A program made the position numbers and the translations under genes. The notes beneath the pieces are model-generated. The model worked only from the letters and a program-made list of their open reading frames with translations. It had not been told where the DNA came from and did not search any database. From Propionispira raffinosivorans DSM 20765 (GTDB lineage Bacteria; Bacillota; Negativicutes; Selenomonadales; Selenomonadaceae), in contig NZ_KB905842.1 in assembly GCF_000381065.1 (NCBI RefSeq), positions 1-64,000 of the forward strand: a stretch of DNA of 64,000 nt, given 5' to 3'. Each line of letters begins with the position of its first letter. Within the stretch, counting starts at the first letter, position 1. Positions 16,274 to 25,383 of this stretch are shown in pieces.

Positions 16274-16777
16274 ATGAACGATTTGATTTTGATTATAGAT
16301 ATGCAAAACGATTTTATTGATGGGAGTTTGGGAACCAAAGAGGCACAGGCAATTGTACCGCGCGTTCAAAAGAAGCTTTTCACTACTGACAGTGTTATTA
16401 TGTTTACGCAAGATACGCACGGACAGGATTACCTGGATTCGCAAGAAGGAAAGAATCTGCCGATCAAGCATTGTATCAAACCTGAAAAAGGCTGGGAGAT
16501 TTGTGATACACTCAAGCCATATGTGACGGAAAGCAATGTTTTTGAAAAACCGACCTTTGGCTGTACGAAACTGATTCAGGCCGTAGAACCTTATGAATCT
16601 ATTACGATTGTCGGACTCTGCACGGATATTTGCATTATTTCCAATGCGCTATTGATCAAGGCATTCTATCCAGAAAAGATGATCAGAGTTGATAGCAAGT
16701 GTTGTGCTGGGGTTACACCAGAAAGTCATGAAAATGCATTGAAGGCAATGCGCAGCTGCCAGATAACGATTATATGA
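16274..16777 (+). CDS. Isochorismatase/nicotinamidase-like cysteine hydrolase
   Basis: A 167-residue cytoplasmic cysteine hydrolase. The Asp-Lys-Cys triad is visible: Asp in LIIDMQNDFIDGS (residue 9), Lys in VFEKPTFGC (~93), and Cys in IVGLCTDICI (~116). The cis-peptide segment before the Cys is also present. Family members hydrolyse amides such as nicotinamide or cleave isochorismate. The size is that of small bacterial cysteine hydrolases. CGGAGG lies nine bases before the ATG. Its substrate cannot be told from sequence. A nicotinate phosphoribosyltransferase occurs at 33424, which fits a nicotinamidase in the same genome but does not prove it. Confidence 0.88.
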   Translation: MNDLILIIDMQNDFIDGSLGTKEAQAIVPRVQKKLFTTDSVIMFTQDTHGQDYLDSQEGKNLPIKHCIKPEKGWEICDTLKPYVTESNVFEKPTFGCTKLIQAVEPYESITIVGLCTDICIISNALLIKAFYPEKMIRVDSKCCAGVTPESHENALKAMRSCQITII

Positions 16778-16879
16778 GTGGAGGTTGTTTAACTTAATCG
16801 GATAACCTGAGTTGCCAAAATTTGTTGATGCTTATATACGTTTAAATTTTTAGAGTAATACTTACAGAGGTGCAAAAAA

Positions 16880-17071
16880 TTGAAAATAGAACGATTAGTT
16901 GCGATTCTTTCTATTCTTGCGAATGTAGATCGAATTACAGCGCAAGAACTGGCCGATCGCTTTGACGTGTCAAAAAGGACAATTCTTCGGGATCTGGATA
17001 CACTCAATGGTGCGGGGATTCCGATTATATCTTATTCTGGTATTGGTGGAGGGGTGCGCCCTTTGGCATAA
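16880..17071 (+). pseudogene. Stub of a YafY-type HTH/WYL regulator
   Basis: Sixty-three residues that are a complete N-terminal helix-turn-helix (RLVAILSILANVDRITAQEL, DVSKRTILRDLDTL, GIPIISYSGIGGGVRPL). In this family a ~250-residue region with a WYL ligand domain normally follows the GGG motif. Here a stop occurs right after it and no WYL sequence is found in the next 150 bases in any frame. A start is in place (AGAGGTG before a TTG), so a DNA-binding peptide could still be made. Confidence 0.75.
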
Positions 17072-17160
17072 GTGGGGATTTTTATTGATGTTTAATTCCG
17101 TTAGAGCGCATCACTTAACTTTTTTCTTGACATTACAACTCTTATTTTATAAAATAATAC

Positions 17161-17172
17161 TGACCTCGGTCA
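17161..17172. promoter_or_regulatory. TetR-type operator, site 1
   Basis: TGACCTCGGTCA, 72 bases before the GNAT gene. Same palindrome as two sites downstream of the tetR gene (18567, 18641). Confidence 0.7.
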
Positions 17173-17243
17173 ATTAGCGAGGTTGATACTTTATTAATCA
17201 ATAGACAATTTGTAGTAATATACATATATAGGAGGTAAAAATT

Positions 17244-17783
17244 ATGATACAAGCTGACAAGGAAAATATAGTTACATTAGAGGTTGTAAATAGAGAAGAA
17301 TTGACAAATTTTAAGAAAGATCTGCAAGAAGCATTTGCAGTTGCAGTGGTTGAGACATTTGGTTCTAAATTAGATAAGCCGATTCCTTCTGATGAAGATC
17401 TAGAAAAATCTTTCAATGCTGATGGAGCTGTTGTTTATCATATTTTCTCAAATGGAAAAAAGACAGGTGGCGTTGTACTTATTATCAATGAAATAACACA
17501 ACATAACTCGTTAGACTTTTTCTTTATATCAGTAAATGCACACAGTCGTGGCATTGGCTTAAAAGCTTGGAAAGCTATTGAAGAAAAGTACATTGAAACT
17601 AAAGTTTGGGAAACTCATACACCGTACTTTGAAAAACGTAATATTCATTTTTATGTAAATAAATGTGGCTTTCAAATCGTAGAATATTTCAATAAACATC
17701 ACTCTGATCCGCATGCATCAAGTGACGAGGACTTCCCAGGAGGCGAAGATTTCTTTAGATTTGAAAAGGTCATGAAACAATAA
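17244..17783 (+). CDS. GNAT-family acetyltransferase
   Basis: A 179-residue GNAT protein. The acetyl-CoA loop is at residues ~103-115 (VNAHSRGIGLKAWKAIE, an R/Q-x-x-G-x-G/A form), preceded by the beta-4 strand LDFFFISV. The beta-5 region has YFEKRNIHFYVNKCGFQIVEYF, the usual end of the fold. The N-terminal ~60 residues are typical of small Firmicute relatives. The substrate is unknown. AGGAGG is eight bases upstream. A TetR operator (17161) in front of it suggests shared control with the RND efflux genes. Confidence 0.85.
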   Translation: MIQADKENIVTLEVVNREELTNFKKDLQEAFAVAVVETFGSKLDKPIPSDEDLEKSFNADGAVVYHIFSNGKKTGGVVLIINEITQHNSLDFFFISVNAHSRGIGLKAWKAIEEKYIETKVWETHTPYFEKRNIHFYVNKCGFQIVEYFNKHHSDPHASSDEDFPGGEDFFRFEKVMKQ

Positions 17784-17907
17784 ATTTTACTTATTTATTG
17801 ACAGCGTGGTTTGTTAACCATATGATTGACTGAGCTAGTAATGAAGTGATATATGGAAGCAAGTCGTTTTATTTGCAGATTTTACCCAGTTAGGAGGTAA
17901 TAGACAT

Positions 17908-18522
17908 ATGAGAGTTAGAAAAGATCCAAAAGTTCGTCAAGAAGAGCTGATTGATGCGGCTTTAGCATTGTTTAGTTCTGCTGGTTATAAAAAAACAATG
18001 ATTGTTGATATAGTGAAGCGGGCTGGTGTAGCCAAGGGAACCTTCTTTTACTATTTTTCTACCAAGGAAGCCGTTTTAGAAGCCATATGTTTGCGCTGGG
18101 CGATTGATATAGCAGCTTCTTATCAGAGGAAAAGTAAAGCACACACGGCAATAAAAAAGCTACAGAGTTTCATTTCAGAATTAATGCTTCCTAGTCAAGT
18201 AGATGAGCTGATTGACAAGCTTTGGGATGAGAAGGAGTTTAATCTAGTTTATACCATTTGGCAGCAACAGGTAGAGAGCATTTTTAACCCGCTTTTGCGT
18301 GAAATTATCGAGCAGGGTAATCAAGAGGGCAGCATGCAGGCACCCCATATAAAAGAAACGATTGCTTTTTTCTGGAGTACAGTGGACTGCTTATTTGACG
18401 TTGCTTTTTTAAAGGAGCCAGAGGAGGTCTTTCTTATTAAAGTGAAAATTGCTGAATCTGTTTTGGAACGAATTTTGGGAATAGAGGAAGGAAAACTCGA
18501 ATTTATCATTTCCAAAGTCTAA
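17908..18522 (+). CDS. TetR-family repressor of the adjacent efflux genes
   Basis: A 204-residue regulator. The TetR DNA-binding domain spans residues 10-55 (ELIDAALALFSSAGYKKTMI, VKRAGVAKGTFFYYFSTKEA), with the conserved G-T-F-Y-Y-F. The rest is a helical ligand domain. Three identical palindromes (TGACCnnGGTCA) lie upstream of the GNAT gene and between tetR and the RND genes, so it very likely binds them. TAGGAGG is nine bases before ATG. The ligand is probably a toxic compound exported by the pump, by inference. Confidence 0.93.
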   Translation: MRVRKDPKVRQEELIDAALALFSSAGYKKTMIVDIVKRAGVAKGTFFYYFSTKEAVLEAICLRWAIDIAASYQRKSKAHTAIKKLQSFISELMLPSQVDELIDKLWDEKEFNLVYTIWQQQVESIFNPLLREIIEQGNQEGSMQAPHIKETIAFFWSTVDCLFDVAFLKEPEEVFLIKVKIAESVLERILGIEEGKLEFIISKV

Positions 18523-18566
18523 AATTTTAAGCTGTGTAGAAATGGACATCTTTTTCACCACACAAC

Positions 18567-18578
18567 TGACCAAGGTCA
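18567..18578. promoter_or_regulatory. TetR-type operator, site 2
   Basis: TGACCAAGGTCA, between tetR and the efflux genes. Confidence 0.75.
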
Positions 18579-18640
18579 TTAATTCGCAGGAGAAATGTAT
18601 TGTAGTTATGATGATTCGGGCTATTTTTTTGCCTTTTAAC

Positions 18641-18652
18641 TGACCTTGGTCA
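18641..18652. promoter_or_regulatory. TetR-type operator, site 3
   Basis: TGACCTTGGTCA, a perfect palindrome 63 bases after site 2 and upstream of the RND genes. Paired sites may allow looping or cooperative binding. Confidence 0.75.
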
Positions 18653-18773
18653 GTTGTCGCAAAACGGCTTCTTGTTACGACAGTTTGAAAAGAGATTACA
18701 GGTTAGAACCTATTCATCATAAATTTTGCTTAAAATTTTGTAATAAAAAATATAGGTAGATAAGCCTCTTAGG

Positions 18774-18995
18774 TTGTCACTAAAGAGGAGGATACGTGAT
18801 CGCGGGCAGGTTCGTTACCAGCCTGGTATCGCCACCAATCTGGATGTGATTGATGCACAGGGCGCATTGACCACAGCGAAATTTAACTATATTAATGCCC
18901 GCTATGATTACAATAAATATACGGTGCAGTTAACACAAGCTATGGGGACGATTACGGAGGATGATATACATGATAAAAAAGAAGCCGCGCGTTAG
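18774..18995 (+). pseudogene. TolC-like outer-membrane efflux protein, C-terminal remnant
   Basis: Residues from ~10 on (RGQVRYQPGIATNLDVIDAQ, then FNYINARYDYNKYTVQLTQA and GTITED) are the C-terminal helix pair of a TolC-family channel, where G-x-x-T-x-L-D-V-x-D-A-Q is the signature. The ~380 residues before this are missing, and the region upstream shows no other piece. The stop overlaps the adaptor start by about 25 bases, so the original operon was tolC-adaptor-pump. The pump must now borrow another outer-membrane channel. Confidence 0.85.
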
Positions 18996-20079
18996 AACTT
19001 TAATGCTGATATTGATGTTGATACTGTTTATCGGTACGGCTGTTTGTCGGGTTTATAGTGCTCAGCAGCAAGCAGAGGTAGAGATTCAACCTCTTACGGT
19101 TACGATGGCAGCAGTAAGCTGGACACAAAAGCCCAATACTCTCAATTTGACTGGTACGGTAGAGGGCATAACCTCAGCTATTATCAGTAGCCGTTTTGCA
19201 GGGAAAATCGAAGAAATACGTGTCGAGGACGGTCAGGCAGTTTCAACTGGTACCGAGCTTTTGAGACTAGATACGGTTGAATTAGCGAATGCGGAGCGGA
19301 TTGCCCAAAATAACATTCGTCAGGCGCAGGCAAACCTCAATACGGCGCAGACGGATTATCAGCGTTACTATAATCTCTATGCACAACAAGCTGTTACCAA
19401 ACAGCAACTAGAAAGTGCGCAGGCTAAAATGATTACCAGCCAAGTGGAGGTTGATAATGCCTATGCCAATCTGAATAATGCCCAAAAGCAAATCGATGAC
19501 GGTAGTCTTAGAAGTCCGGTAAATGGTGTAATTGCCAATAAAACAGTCACTGTCGGTCAAGTCGTCTCACCGGGTACTGCCCTTCTGACGGTAGAACAAA
19601 TCGATCAAGTGTATGTCGTGGTCAACATTGAACAAAAGGATATTGTCACTGCAAAACTGGGAACTGCGGTAACCGTTAAAGTAGATGCATATCCCGAGGC
19701 ATCTTTTGCTGGCATCATTGCGGTTATCAATCCCGTAGCAGGTAGTGAGAGCCGGATGTTTCGGGTTAAAATTAAGGTTGATAATGCTGGGCAGTTGTTA
19801 AAGCCAGGGATGTTTGCCCAAGCTGCCTTAATCTCGGGTCAAACGAAATCTGTTCTGGCGGTATCGCGTGCTGCGATGATGACGCAAAAGGGTTTGCATT
19901 ATGTCTATGTTGCTGAAAATGGTCAAGCAAAAAAAACATTGGTAGAAACCGGTGATTTAATTGGTGATTTGCTTGAGATTAAAGCGGGCCTCAATGAAGA
20001 AATGGCAGTGGTGATTGATAATTTGGATAAAATTAAAGATGGCGATGCCTTAGCGGGTGAAGGAGGGGACCGTCGATGA
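18970..20079 (+). CDS. RND efflux periplasmic adaptor (HlyD/AcrA type)
   Basis: A 369-residue membrane-fusion protein linking the RND pump to an outer-membrane channel. Residues ~9-28 are a membrane anchor or uncleaved signal (MLILMLILFIGTAVC). The lipoyl half-motifs flank a coiled-coil hairpin: EGITSAIISSRFAGKIEEI at ~60, and DGSLRSPVNGVIANKTV at ~180, with the helical arms between. A beta-barrel and membrane-proximal domain follow. ATG 18970 fits ACGGAGG nine bases upstream, whereas ATG 18961 is too close. The last four bases overlap the pump gene (ATGA). An outer membrane is implied. Confidence 0.93.
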   Translation: MIKKKPRVRTLMLILMLILFIGTAVCRVYSAQQQAEVEIQPLTVTMAAVSWTQKPNTLNLTGTVEGITSAIISSRFAGKIEEIRVEDGQAVSTGTELLRLDTVELANAERIAQNNIRQAQANLNTAQTDYQRYYNLYAQQAVTKQQLESAQAKMITSQVEVDNAYANLNNAQKQIDDGSLRSPVNGVIANKTVTVGQVVSPGTALLTVEQIDQVYVVVNIEQKDIVTAKLGTAVTVKVDAYPEASFAGIIAVINPVAGSESRMFRVKIKVDNAGQLLKPGMFAQAALISGQTKSVLAVSRAAMMTQKGLHYVYVAENGQAKKTLVETGDLIGDLLEIKAGLNEEMAVVIDNLDKIKDGDALAGEGGDRR

Positions 20080-23000
20080 GCTTACCGGAGATCAGCATCA
20101 AGCGTCCTGTCTTTGCTACAGTTACGTTGCTTGCCTTGATTCTATTGGGAATTGTCAGCTATTTCCGTATGAATGTGGATGAAATGCCGGATACAAGCTT
20201 CCCTTATGTATCGGTTAGTATTACTTATGAAGGTGCGCAGCCGGAACAAATTGACACGCAGGTTACTAAAAAAGTGGAGGAGGCAGTCGGCGAGGCCAAA
20301 GGGGTAAAACATATCCGGTCGGCATCACGTGAAGGTATAGCCGAAATTGGCGTTGAGTTTAATTTGGATATAGATCCAGCGATCGCAACGCAGGAGGTGC
20401 GGGACAAAATCAGCGCCATTCGCAGCGAATTGCCTGATAAGATTAAAGAACCCGTAATTGCACGTTTCGATATGAAAGCAGCGCCTGTTGTTGCGATTGC
20501 TTTCACCAGCGATAGTGTCAATCTACGGGAATTAAGTGTTTTAGTAGATGATGTGATTAAGCCGCGTCTGCAAAAAATTGCTGGTGTTGGACAGCTGAAA
20601 ATAACGGGGCTGCAAGAACGCGAGATTCAGTTGCTGCTGGATCGAGATAAAATAAATGCGTTTAGCTTTTCTATACCCGAAATTACCCAGCGCCTGCAGC
20701 AGGAAAATCAAGATATTCCCGCAGGTAAACTTACGGAACTAAATCAAAACTTATCTGTACGCACAGCGGGTAACTTCAAAAATCCGCAGGATTTCCTTTC
20801 CGCTGTAATCGGCACAAGAAATGGCGTGCCAGTCTATTATCGTCAGATTGGTTCTGTTAAGGATACAATTAAGGAAATCGAAACACTTGCGCGTTATGAT
20901 AACAAACCAGCCATCGGTCTTGAAATCGGTAAGCAATCCGGTGCCAATGCCGTGAACGTAGCCAAACAAGTAAAAGGTGAACTGGAAAAAATCCAGAAAA
21001 ATCTACCCGCGGGAATTACCCTGCATATGGTTCGCGATGATGCAGAGCGTATCGAGGAATCTATTCATGAAGTTTGGTTTGACCTTATTATCGGTGGGTT
21101 CTTTGCCGTTGTTACAGTGCTATGGTTTTTGGGTGATTGGCGCAGTACCCTCATCAGTGCCTTGGCAATTCCAGCTTCGATTATTGCTACTTTCTTTTTT
21201 GTGAAATTAGCCAACTTCTCTATCAACAGTATGTCACTTTTAGGATTGTCGTTGTCAGTCGGACTCTTAATCGATGATGCCATTGTTGTCATTGAAAATA
21301 TTATTCGTCACCGCCAAATGGGCAAGCTGGCTATTCAAGCGGCTGCTGACGGAACCAAAGAAATCGCCTTAGCGGTTATGGCGACGACCTTTACCGTAGT
21401 CGCAGTGTTTTTTTCCGTCGGTTTTATGTCTGGTGCCAGCGGCCAATTCTTCAAGGAATTTGGTTTGTCGATTGCGTTTGCCGTCTTGGTATCTCTTTTC
21501 ATATCTTTTACCTTGACACCGATGATGGCAGCCTTGTATCTGCCCGTTGGCTTGCAGCATACTGCAGGGCGTCTGGGACAGTGGTGGTTAAAGTGGAATG
21601 AATGGTTTGAGCATTTTGCGGATGCTTATGCTGATTTGCTGAAAAAACTGCTCCAGCAATACCGAAAGAAAGTCTTGGCTGGCGCCTTCGCTTTGTTTAT
21701 GCTCAGCATGATGCTGTTTCAATATCTAGGTTCTTCCTTTATTCCAAACACCGACAATTCACAGTTTAGTGTAAAAATCAAAATGCAGGCGGGTTCAACT
21801 GTAGGAGCGCTGGATGAGCATGCGCAAAAGATGCTGGAAGCACTTCGCCCGCTTTCTGAGATTCAGCATATTTATAGTACATCGTCTGGTCAAGAACAGA
21901 CTTTCTTTATCACCTTAGTGCCCAAAAAAGAACGACAGCGCAGCCAAACTGAGGTTATTGGCGAAGTACGTCAAATCTTAAACAATATTCCAGGAGTTCG
22001 GGTGGATATAGAGCAAGGTGACGGTAAGCCTGTTACTGTTTCAATCACAGGTGATTCCGTAGAAAAACTGGAGGAAATCTCCAATGAACTGCAAAAAAGA
22101 ATGGAAACTGTACCGGGGGTAAAAGATCTTGTGACGAGTCATCGGACTGGTACTCCAAATCTAAATATTGCAATCAAGACAGAACGGGCAAATGATTTAG
22201 GCGTTTCCACAGAAGCCATCGGCAGCAGCCTGCAAACGATGCTGGCAGGAACGGTCATCGGTAAATATAGTGACAGCGATGAGCGTGTGGATGTCCGTGT
22301 CAGGCTGGCAGAGGTGGATCGCAGCCGCCCCGAAAGCTTGAATACGATTTATGTACCAAGCGAAAAAGCAACAACTGACGGACGAAAAATGCTTATTCCT
22401 CTATCGCAAACAGCCGACTGGCAATATGAGACCAGTCCGGCAGAGATTAATCGCTATGACCGGCAAAAAGAAATCCGCCTAACCGCCAATTTAGAGAAAA
22501 CGACCATTGGTGATTTTAATGATCAATTTTACCCTAGTGTGCAGGATATTCTTTTACCAACAGGCTATCAGATCAATGCTGCAGGGGTATCAGATGACAT
22601 GGATGAATCCTTCTCTAGTATGGGTATTGCCTTAGCGCTTGCGGTATCTTTCATCTTTATGATATTAGCAGCGCAGTTTGAAAATTATAGTGAACCATTT
22701 GCTATTATGCTTTCTCTGCCTTTAGCCATCATTGGTGCGTTGCTCGGACTGTTCTTGGCAGGCAGTGATTTAAGTTTGATTTCAACAATCGGCATTATGA
22801 TGCTTATGGGGCTGGTTACCAAAAATGCGATTCTTTTAATCGATTTTGCTAAACAGCGAATGCGAGAGCATGTCTCTTGTAATCAAGCCTTAATTGAGGC
22901 AGCCCGCATCCGCCTGCGTCCGATACTTATGACTAGTGTTGCCATGATTTTTGGCATGATTCCCATTGCATTAGGTTTTGGACCGGGATCAGAAGCCCGT

Positions 23001-23108
23001 GCTCCTATGGCACATGCCATTATCGGTGGTCTGATTACCTCAACGCTGCTTAGTTTGGTAGTTGTCCCAGTCTTTTATTCTTTGATTCATGACTGGAAAA
23101 ATCGTTAA
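20076..23108 (+). CDS. RND-family efflux pump (HAE-type inner-membrane transporter)
   Basis: A 1010-residue proton-driven exporter. It starts ISIKRPVFATVTLLALILLG (TM1) with a large periplasmic loop carrying PYVSVSITYEGAQPEQID. The TM4 proton-relay Asp pair is D400-D401 in GLLIDDAIVVIENI. The second half repeats the fold, with FIFMILAAQFENYSEP and a conserved Lys in LMGLVTKNAILLIDFA in TM10. Length and layout are those of HAE-type drug exporters; metal-type residues were not noted. It is coupled to the adaptor by ATGA. Repression by the upstream TetR is likely. Confidence 0.95.
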   Translation: MSLPEISIKRPVFATVTLLALILLGIVSYFRMNVDEMPDTSFPYVSVSITYEGAQPEQIDTQVTKKVEEAVGEAKGVKHIRSASREGIAEIGVEFNLDIDPAIATQEVRDKISAIRSELPDKIKEPVIARFDMKAAPVVAIAFTSDSVNLRELSVLVDDVIKPRLQKIAGVGQLKITGLQEREIQLLLDRDKINAFSFSIPEITQRLQQENQDIPAGKLTELNQNLSVRTAGNFKNPQDFLSAVIGTRNGVPVYYRQIGSVKDTIKEIETLARYDNKPAIGLEIGKQSGANAVNVAKQVKGELEKIQKNLPAGITLHMVRDDAERIEESIHEVWFDLIIGGFFAVVTVLWFLGDWRSTLISALAIPASIIATFFFVKLANFSINSMSLLGLSLSVGLLIDDAIVVIENIIRHRQMGKLAIQAAADGTKEIALAVMATTFTVVAVFFSVGFMSGASGQFFKEFGLSIAFAVLVSLFISFTLTPMMAALYLPVGLQHTAGRLGQWWLKWNEWFEHFADAYADLLKKLLQQYRKKVLAGAFALFMLSMMLFQYLGSSFIPNTDNSQFSVKIKMQAGSTVGALDEHAQKMLEALRPLSEIQHIYSTSSGQEQTFFITLVPKKERQRSQTEVIGEVRQILNNIPGVRVDIEQGDGKPVTVSITGDSVEKLEEISNELQKRMETVPGVKDLVTSHRTGTPNLNIAIKTERANDLGVSTEAIGSSLQTMLAGTVIGKYSDSDERVDVRVRLAEVDRSRPESLNTIYVPSEKATTDGRKMLIPLSQTADWQYETSPAEINRYDRQKEIRLTANLEKTTIGDFNDQFYPSVQDILLPTGYQINAAGVSDDMDESFSSMGIALALAVSFIFMILAAQFENYSEPFAIMLSLPLAIIGALLGLFLAGSDLSLISTIGIMMLMGLVTKNAILLIDFAKQRMREHVSCNQALIEAARIRLRPILMTSVAMIFGMIPIALGFGPGSEARAPMAHAIIGGLITSTLLSLVVVPVFYSLIHDWKNR

Positions 23109-23238
23109 ATAAAGCATGTATAAAAAATAAGATGGAATAATTGTAAATTTATCTACTTAATGGGGTAATGGATTGACATAGTTAGATTTAATTTATTATT
23201 GCATTATTAGGATAGAAAGTGATCTCAAAAAGCAAAGC

Positions 23239-23283
23239 AAAACACCGATTGCCATATCGAGAATGCAATCGGTGTTTTATAAT
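23239..23283 (+). terminator. Terminator of the RND operon
   Basis: AAAACACCGATTGC pairs with GCAATCGGTGTTTT around a 12-base loop, with T-rich flanks. Confidence 0.8.
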
Positions 23284-23324
23284 TTCATTATTTTATCTCA
23301 TAACAAAAAAATGCCTGTATATCC

Positions 23325-23376
23325 AGAACGGCGCACCCTGGTGATTTGAAAAATCACCAAGGTGTTTCTTTTTGCG
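23325..23376. terminator. Terminator hairpin, copy 3 of 3 of a dispersed repeat
   Basis: AGAACGGCGCACCCTGGTGA, then AATCACCAAGGTG and a T run. Same unit as at 11843 and 15781 but here with no matching gene beside it. It could stop either the plus-strand read-through or, less well, the lysR gene. Confidence 0.7.
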
Positions 23377-23378
23377 TA

Positions 23379-24233
23379 TTATATAGATTTTAATAATAAG
23401 TCCAAAAACAATTGTTCTTGAACAGAAAAATGTTTGTTTTTAAAAAATCCTAAGGTTAATGTAACAAATGTGTTTGGTTGGCAGGGTAATTCAATTAGTT
23501 GGCCAGAATTTAGATAATCTTTAATAAGTAAATTAGGCAAAAAACTAAGACCAATATTATTTAAGACAGCATCTCTTACAGCTTCGGAATTACTACATTC
23601 CATTATTATATTAGGAAGTTTAGGGAGTAGGTGTTCATATTTTTTTCGGTAAGTACAGCCTTCTTTAAATGAAATCAATGGATAATCAAATATATTTAAA
23701 GATTGATTATGTTGGAGATACAGTGCTTTGCCTACAGTCCAAATCATTTTTTCTTTACTTAATTCAATTTTTGTTATTTTTTCGCTTTTTATATCCGTAT
23801 GACAAATTATAAAGTCAAATTTATTTTGTACTAATCCATTTAAGGCGCTATCGGTATTTGAGCAAATTTCTAAAGAGATATTTTTGAACTCATTTTGTGG
23901 TGATAAAATTGGAGTAACTAGATATGATGCGCAAAGCGTAGAGACACCTATATTAATCAATGAGAAATTTTTTTTGCTTGATAAATATATGTCTTTTTTT
24001 AATGAATTATATTCAAGTAGTATATTATTTGCATGTCGCATAAATATTTTTCCGTTTGGTGTCAAATATATTTTGCCTCCAATTCGTTCAAATAAGGCGG
24101 CGTGCATTTCTTTTTCTATTAGTTTTATTTGAGCGGTAATAGCTGGTTGCGTGAAGTTTAAAATTTCTGCAGCGTGAGTTATATTTTTACAATTTGCAAC
24201 AGTAAGAAAAGTTTTAAATAAATTTATATCCAT
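23379..24233 (-). CDS. LysR-family transcription regulator
   Basis: A 284-residue LysR regulator. The N-terminal winged helix is clear (MDINLFKTFLTVANCKNITH, AAEILNFTQPAITAQIKLIE, ERIGGKIYLTPNGK). The effector domain follows, with SEAVRDAVLNNIGLSFLP near the end. It is divergent from the membrane-gate genes at 24488, with ~250 bases between, which is the usual setting for LysR control of the neighbour. The ligand is unknown. Confidence 0.93.
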   Translation of the reverse strand: MDINLFKTFLTVANCKNITHAAEILNFTQPAITAQIKLIEKEMHAALFERIGGKIYLTPNGKIFMRHANNILLEYNSLKKDIYLSSKKNFSLINIGVSTLCASYLVTPILSPQNEFKNISLEICSNTDSALNGLVQNKFDFIICHTDIKSEKITKIELSKEKMIWTVGKALYLQHNQSLNIFDYPLISFKEGCTYRKKYEHLLPKLPNIIMECSNSEAVRDAVLNNIGLSFLPNLLIKDYLNSGQLIELPCQPNTFVTLTLGFFKNKHFSVQEQLFLDLLLKSI

Positions 24234-24487
24234 AAGCGACCTTCTTTAAAAATAATAAATCACGAAACATGATATTCATATCGAACGGATATATTATACC
24301 ATAATTCATAAAAATTTTTTTTTAAAATCAAAAAAAATGGTGATTTTTAAAATGGCGTGATTTGCAATATAATAAACGATGTAGGTAGTAAGATATAGAA
24401 TAATAAATAGGGGAATTGCTTAATAAAAGCTGGCTTTGTAGAGTGGATTGCTTAAAAAAATATATTTATTATGTAGGAGAAAATTAT

Positions 24488-24898
24488 ATGAATGTTTTCT
24501 TTTTAGGATTTTTAAATGGAATTAAAATGATGATAAGTTTATCAAAAATTTTGGTTCCAGCAATTTTAATTGTTAAGATATTAGAATATACTTCTGCTTA
24601 TAATTATGTATCAAAATTATTTGTCCCGCTTTGTGATGTAGTAGGGTTGCCAGGAACTGCAGCAATTCCTTTTTTTATGGGAATAGTGAGTAATATTTAT
24701 GGCGGCTTAGGTGGAATGTTAGCATTAAATTTAGATTACAAAGAGATGACAATTTTAGGTACTATGATAGCTATTTCTCATGGAGGAATAATAGAAAATA
24801 GTATTGCATTAAAAGCAGATATTAGTATGGGATTGATTTTTTTTGTTAGACTACTAGTAGCAATCCTTTCTGGAATGATATTGAAATTGGTTTTATGA
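24488..24898 (+). CDS. Nucleoside-recognition (gate) domain membrane protein, first subunit
   Basis: A 136-residue integral membrane protein with about four helices. It looks like half of a split 'nucleoside recognition'/Gate-domain transporter of the SpmA/SpmB or YjiH type: ISLSKILVPAILIVKILEY, VGLPGTAAIPFFMGIVSNIYGG, and ISHGGIIENSIALKADISM. The ATG at 24488 is chosen for TAGGAGA ten bases upstream; the in-frame extension to 24416 has no site. The second subunit follows at once. Substrate unknown. LysR control is likely. Confidence 0.75.
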   Translation: MNVFFLGFLNGIKMMISLSKILVPAILIVKILEYTSAYNYVSKLFVPLCDVVGLPGTAAIPFFMGIVSNIYGGLGGMLALNLDYKEMTILGTMIAISHGGIIENSIALKADISMGLIFFVRLLVAILSGMILKLVL

Positions 24899-24915
24899 AA
24901 GGATGGTGAGGGTAT

Positions 24916-25383
24916 ATAGAAAATATATATTTTTTTATTTGTTCAGCTATAAAAGACTGTATTTTGCAAGTACTACAATTAGCAATTGTTATTATTCCAA
25001 TATCAATATTGGTTGAAATATTTAATAGATTTGGAATAATAGATAAAATATCTTTAAAAACAGAGAAAATAACAAAATTATTGAGTTTACCAAAAGAAGC
25101 AGCAATAACATGTTTTGCAGGTATCTTTTTGGGGATATTGTCAGGTAGCGGTATTATTTTAGCTACAATAAAAGAAAAAGGGTTGGAAAAACATGAAGTA
25201 GAAACAATTTTTATCTTAGTAGGTATCTGCCATTCAATAATCGAAGAAAATATTATTTTTATAGGCTCTGGTGCTAATGTCCTGATTATAGCTCTTGTCA
25301 GGTTTTTTGCAGGCGTATTAAGTGCATATGTATGGCAACTTATTTTTATAAAAAAACATAGCCTTTTATTGGTGAAAAAATAA
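24916..25383 (+). CDS. Nucleoside-recognition (gate) domain membrane protein, second subunit; start codon unclear
   Basis: A membrane protein of ~140-156 residues, homologous in style to the SpmB half (LQLAIVIIPISILVEIFNRF, PKEAAITCFAGIFLGILSGSG, GICHSIIEENIIFIGSGAN). The open frame begins after a stop at 24907-24909. Protein-like sequence starts with ENIYFFICSAIKDCILQ, but no ATG, GTG or TTG is present before the TTG at 24964. GGTGAGGG at 24905-24912 points to translation from the ATA at 24916. Either ATA is used, the gene starts late at 24964 and loses a helix, or a point mutation has destroyed ATG. The end is normal. Confidence 0.65.
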   Translation: MENIYFFICSAIKDCILQVLQLAIVIIPISILVEIFNRFGIIDKISLKTEKITKLLSLPKEAAITCFAGIFLGILSGSGIILATIKEKGLEKHEVETIFILVGICHSIIEENIIFIGSGANVLIIALVRFFAGVLSAYVWQLIFIKKHSLLLVKK

